Shown here: positions 36,269-38,433 of the stretch, piece by piece
Layout of the letters: every line of letters starts with the position of its first letter
Numbering within the stretch: the first letter of the stretch is position 1
Origin: Paracoccaceae bacterium
GTDB taxonomy: Bacteria; Pseudomonadota; Alphaproteobacteria; Rhodobacterales; Rhodobacteraceae
Length of the DNA: 38,433 nucleotides
Assembly (NCBI GenBank): GCA_029247845.1
Contig: JAQWKM010000178.1
Location: forward strand, 1 to 38,433
Reading direction: 5' to 3'
Program-made: the position numbers and the translations under genes
The notes under the pieces: model-generated
Told to the model about the DNA's origin: nothing
The model's database searches: none
What the model saw: only the letters and a program-made list of their open reading frames with translations

Positions 36269-36331
36269 GGTTTAACGTAATTATATCAAGAACAGCCTCG
36301 ATTAAGGGGCATCAAACAGGCGGACGGATCT

Positions 36332-37822
36332 ATGACACTTAACTTATCGGTTCCAGAGCATGACGAGCTAAAACCACGCATCACTGTATTTGGTGTTGGT
36401 GGGGCTGGCGGTAATGCCGTAGACAATATGATCGAAAAGCAACTGGATGGCGTGGAATTCGTTGTTGCCAATACAGATGCGCAGGCTCTGGCGCAGAATA
36501 ATTCAGGAAACCGAATACAGCTTGGAGTGAAGGTCACGCAAGGGTTGGGAGCGGGTGCGCGCTCCAGAGTTGGCGCAGCGGCGGCTGAAGAAAGCATCGA
36601 GCAAATCGTTGATCATCTTGCCGGAGCACATATGTGTTTTATCACTGCGGGAATGGGGGGTGGAACGGGTACAGGTGCCGCACCAATTATCGCTCAAGCA
36701 GCGCGCGAGCTTGGAGTTCTTACCGTTGGTGTCGTGACCAAACCTTTTCAGTTTGAGGGTGCAAAACGCATGCGTCAAGCTGAAGAAGGGGTCGAAGCGC
36801 TGCAAAAAATGGTTGATACGCTTATTATTATCCCAAACCAGAATTTATTCCGCCTCGCAAATGAAAAAACCACATTCACCGAAGCGTTCAGTATGGCTGA
36901 TGATGTGCTTTATCAGGGTGTCAAAGGTGTTACTGATCTTATGGTGCGGCCTGGGTTGATCAACTTAGACTTTGCTGATGTGCGCGCCGTCATGGATGAA
37001 ATGGGCAAAGCGATGATGGGCACTGGAGAGGCGGAAGGCGAAGAGCGCGCCATTCAGGCTGCAGAAAAGGCCATCGCTAATCCTTTACTAGACGAGATCA
37101 GCCTGCGCGGTGCGCGCGGTGTACTTATCAACATTACAGGCGGCAAGGACCTTACCTTATTTGAACTTGATGAAGCGGCAAATCGTATCCGAGAAGAAGT
37201 CGATTCAGACGCAAATATTATTGTCGGCTCAACACTAGACGAAAGAATGGAAGGTATGATGCGTGTGTCTGTTGTTGCGACAGGTATTGACGCTTCTGAA
37301 ATTATCCAGGACTTGCCTTTGCCACGTCGCGTGTCAGTTGATGAAGATAACGCTGGGCATTCTTTCCATGAGACAGAAGCAGTGGCCCCTGAAGACACAG
37401 CAACAGAGCCCGACCTATTTAAAAGTGTAGAAACCTTAGCTGAAGGGGAACCATCCTTCCCTCCAACTTCACCGACACGTCCAGCGGAAGCAGATGAGCT
37501 GCCACCGCCAGCTTATGAAGAGCCTGTGGCTCAGGAAGAATTCCAGAGCGAGAGTTTTGTCGCACCGCAGGCGCCACTGGTTGGCACTCCTTCGGATCAA
37601 GCTATGGCGCGTCTACGTAAAGCTGTGCAGAATTCGCCGGGATATGGCGATGCAGTGCCCGGAATGGAGGAAGAAAATTCCGATACAGATCGTCCACGCT
37701 TCGGGATTGGATCTCTAATAAACCGCATGTCTGGGCAAGACACTGATAAGAAAGCGCAGGCTGCGCAAAAACAGCCTACAGCGCCTGTACCACCACCATC
37801 AGTGCGTCAAGAAGAGGCGTAA
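36332..37822 (+). CDS. ftsZ: Cell division protein FtsZ, stop before its C-terminal peptide
   Basis: A 496-aa tubulin-like GTPase forming the Z ring. The GTP signature [10 protein letters not shown] is at about 109-118, preceded by [15 protein letters not shown]. The T7-loop [11 protein letters not shown] is near 210. The core ends around residue 330 and is followed by a long acidic, proline-rich linker. The TAA at 37820-37822 ends the ORF, but the same frame continues for 23 codons to TAG at 37892-37894. Those codons read QDEITDPEKERIEVPAFLRRQAN, the conserved C-terminal peptide of alphaproteobacterial FtsZ. The ORF as called would therefore lack the FtsA-binding tail. Readthrough, a real truncation or a base error are all possible. 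Confidence 0.95.
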   Translation: MTLNLSVPEHDELKPRITVFGVGGAGGNAVDNMIEKQLDGVEFVVANTDAQALAQNNSGNRIQLGVKVTQGLGAGARSRVGAAAAEESIEQIVDHLAGAHMCFITAGMGGGTGTGAAPIIAQAARELGVLTVGVVTKPFQFEGAKRMRQAEEGVEALQKMVDTLIIIPNQNLFRLANEKTTFTEAFSMADDVLYQGVKGVTDLMVRPGLINLDFADVRAVMDEMGKAMMGTGEAEGEERAIQAAEKAIANPLLDEISLRGARGVLINITGGKDLTLFELDEAANRIREEVDSDANIIVGSTLDERMEGMMRVSVVATGIDASEIIQDLPLPRRVSVDEDNAGHSFHETEAVAPEDTATEPDLFKSVETLAEGEPSFPPTSPTRPAEADELPPPAYEEPVAQEEFQSESFVAPQAPLVGTPSDQAMARLRKAVQNSPGYGDAVPGMEEENSDTDRPRFGIGSLINRMSGQDTDKKAQAAQKQPTAPVPPPSVRQEEA

Positions 37823-37894
37823 CAAGATGAGATTACTGATCCAGAAAAGGAACGTATTGAGGTTCCAGCGTTTTTGCGTCGTCAAGCCAATTAG
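37823..37894 (+). pseudogene. ftsZ: Detached FtsZ C-terminal conserved peptide coding segment
   Basis: This 72-base stretch in frame with ftsZ encodes 23 residues ending IEVPAFLRRQAN, then TAG. It has no start codon or ribosome site in frame; the ATG at 37827 is in another frame. It can only be made by reading through the TAA directly before it. Its exact preservation argues that the stop is recent, suppressed, or a sequencing error. Confidence 0.85.
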
Positions 37895-37914
37895 ATTGTC
37901 ATCATTTTACCGTG

Positions 37915-37941
37915 AAGGCCATTCTTAGGAGTGGCTTTTTC
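37915..37941 (+). terminator. Terminator hairpin after ftsZ
   Basis: GCCATTC pairs with GAGTGGC (one T-G pair) around the loop TTAG, extended by AAG/TTT and followed by a run of six T. It sits 20 bases after the TAG that closes the full-length ftsZ frame, and not directly behind the internal TAA, so the transcript extends past the C-terminal peptide codons. Confidence 0.7.
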
Positions 37942-38103
37942 TAAAATTATAGCGAGAGATTAATTCGAATTGGCGGATTTTCGCCGTGCCTAGGCCCTGA
38001 TGTTACAAATAGACACAAAGTTTGAGTTGAGTTGAAAGAAATTAATCAATAAAAACATATACTATGAGGCTTTACGCTTTAATCATACACTTCGAGGACT
38101 AAA

Positions 38104-38433
38104 TTGCAGTCAACGTTATCCATACCATTGCGGTTTTCCGGGTGCGGTTTGCACAGCGGACTAACAACTGTGATAACGTTATGCCCTGCTCCTGCAGATT
38201 ATGGTATTCGCTTTGTACGAACTGATCAGCCTTTGGAACGAGCGGTTGTTTCTGCCACTTGGGATTTGGTAGAGACGTCACCGCTTTGTACTAAAATAAT
38301 CAATGATGCTGGCGTGTCTGTCAGTACGGTTGAACATGTTTTGGCAGCACTTGCAGGCTGTGGCGTACACAACGCCCGGATTGAGATAGACGGTTCAGAA
38401 GCGCCAATTTTAGATGGCAGCGCGCGGCCCTTT
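38104..38433 (+). CDS. lpxC: UDP-3-O-acyl-N-acetylglucosamine deacetylase, N-terminal part
   Basis: The first 110 codons, running off the window, of the zinc deacetylase that commits to lipid A synthesis. The start FSGCGLHSGLTTVITLCPAPADYGIRFVR, then VSVSTVEHVLAALAGCGVHNARIEIDGSEAPILDGSARPF, are family hallmarks; His78 in STVEH is the first zinc ligand. The start appears to be TTG at 38104, with GAGGA a few bases before it and no suitable ATG, so the ORF track missed it. It follows ftsZ, as in most proteobacteria. Confidence 0.92.
   Translation, partial: MQSTLSIPLRFSGCGLHSGLTTVITLCPAPADYGIRFVRTDQPLERAVVSATWDLVETSPLCTKIINDAGVSVSTVEHVLAALAGCGVHNARIEIDGSEAPILDGSARPF

Noticed and set aside
36181-36331. 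Possible small RNA or attenuator in the ftsA-ftsZ gap
   Set aside because: Only a 4-bp hairpin (CCTC-GAAAA-GAGG) is visible and no terminator or peptide ORF accompanies it.
37820-37822. TAA recoded as sense across the genome
   Set aside because: TAA is the ordinary stop of zwf, ddl, scpB and other genes here, so global reassignment does not fit.
1-38433. CRISPR array, prophage, insertion sequence or toxin-antitoxin island
   Set aside because: No regularly spaced repeats, transposase or integrase motifs, phage genes or paired small ORFs were seen on either strand.

Overview
The window is chromosomal DNA from an alphaproteobacterium, most likely Rhodobacterales (Roseobacter clade). The evidence is the gene orders erpA/dgt-argS-SPOR-nagZ-scpA-scpB, yceD-rpmF-plsX-fabH-ihfA-merR and murB-ddl-ftsQ-ftsA-ftsZ-lpxC, a DksA with most zinc cysteines replaced, a long dCTP deaminase and an OlsB-type acyltransferase. 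By eye the base composition is lower in GC than most roseobacters. There are no insertion sequences, phage genes, CRISPR arrays or rRNA genes.

Layout. 1-1.05 kb: the last codons of anmK, then a heavily decayed radical SAM gene. 1.26-5.0 kb: zwf-pgl-pgi, the entry to the Entner-Doudoroff and pentose phosphate routes. 5.0-9.5 kb, minus strand: an M48 protease, a CoxE-like VWA protein with a 54-aa membrane protein just upstream, about 1.5 kb of gene remains, and a MoxR-type ATPase carrying a one-base frameshift. 9.7-11.35 kb: dksA and an FAD monooxygenase. 11.45-13.4 kb, minus strand: an EamA transporter pseudogene and xthA. 13.6-14.8 kb: a small ORF and more decayed sequence. 14.8-21.7 kb: erpA facing dgt, argS, a SPOR protein, nagZ, scpA and scpB. 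21.97-27.7 kb, minus strand: dcd, tRNA-Pro(GGG), a MerR regulator, ihfA, fabH, plsX, rpmF and yceD. 27.8-30.9 kb: bamE, olsB and a Uup-like ABC-F ATPase. 30.9-32.05 kb: decayed DNA. 32.06-38.4 kb: the division and wall cluster murB, ddl, ftsQ, ftsA, ftsZ and the start of lpxC.

The housekeeping genes look intact and tightly packed, several with 1-4 base stop/start overlaps. The accessory genes are largely broken: at least six loci carry nonsense codons, frameshifts or deletions. This suggests ongoing gene loss, as in a streamlining or host-associated lineage, although sequencing error could explain the single-base cases.

The most striking observation is in ftsZ. An in-frame TAA precedes 23 further codons that encode the conserved C-terminal peptide (ending IEVPAFLRRQAN), so the annotated protein lacks its docking tail unless the stop is read through or is an error. 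I see no convincing new multi-gene system. The least characterised locus is the MoxR / VWA / 54-aa membrane protein region.
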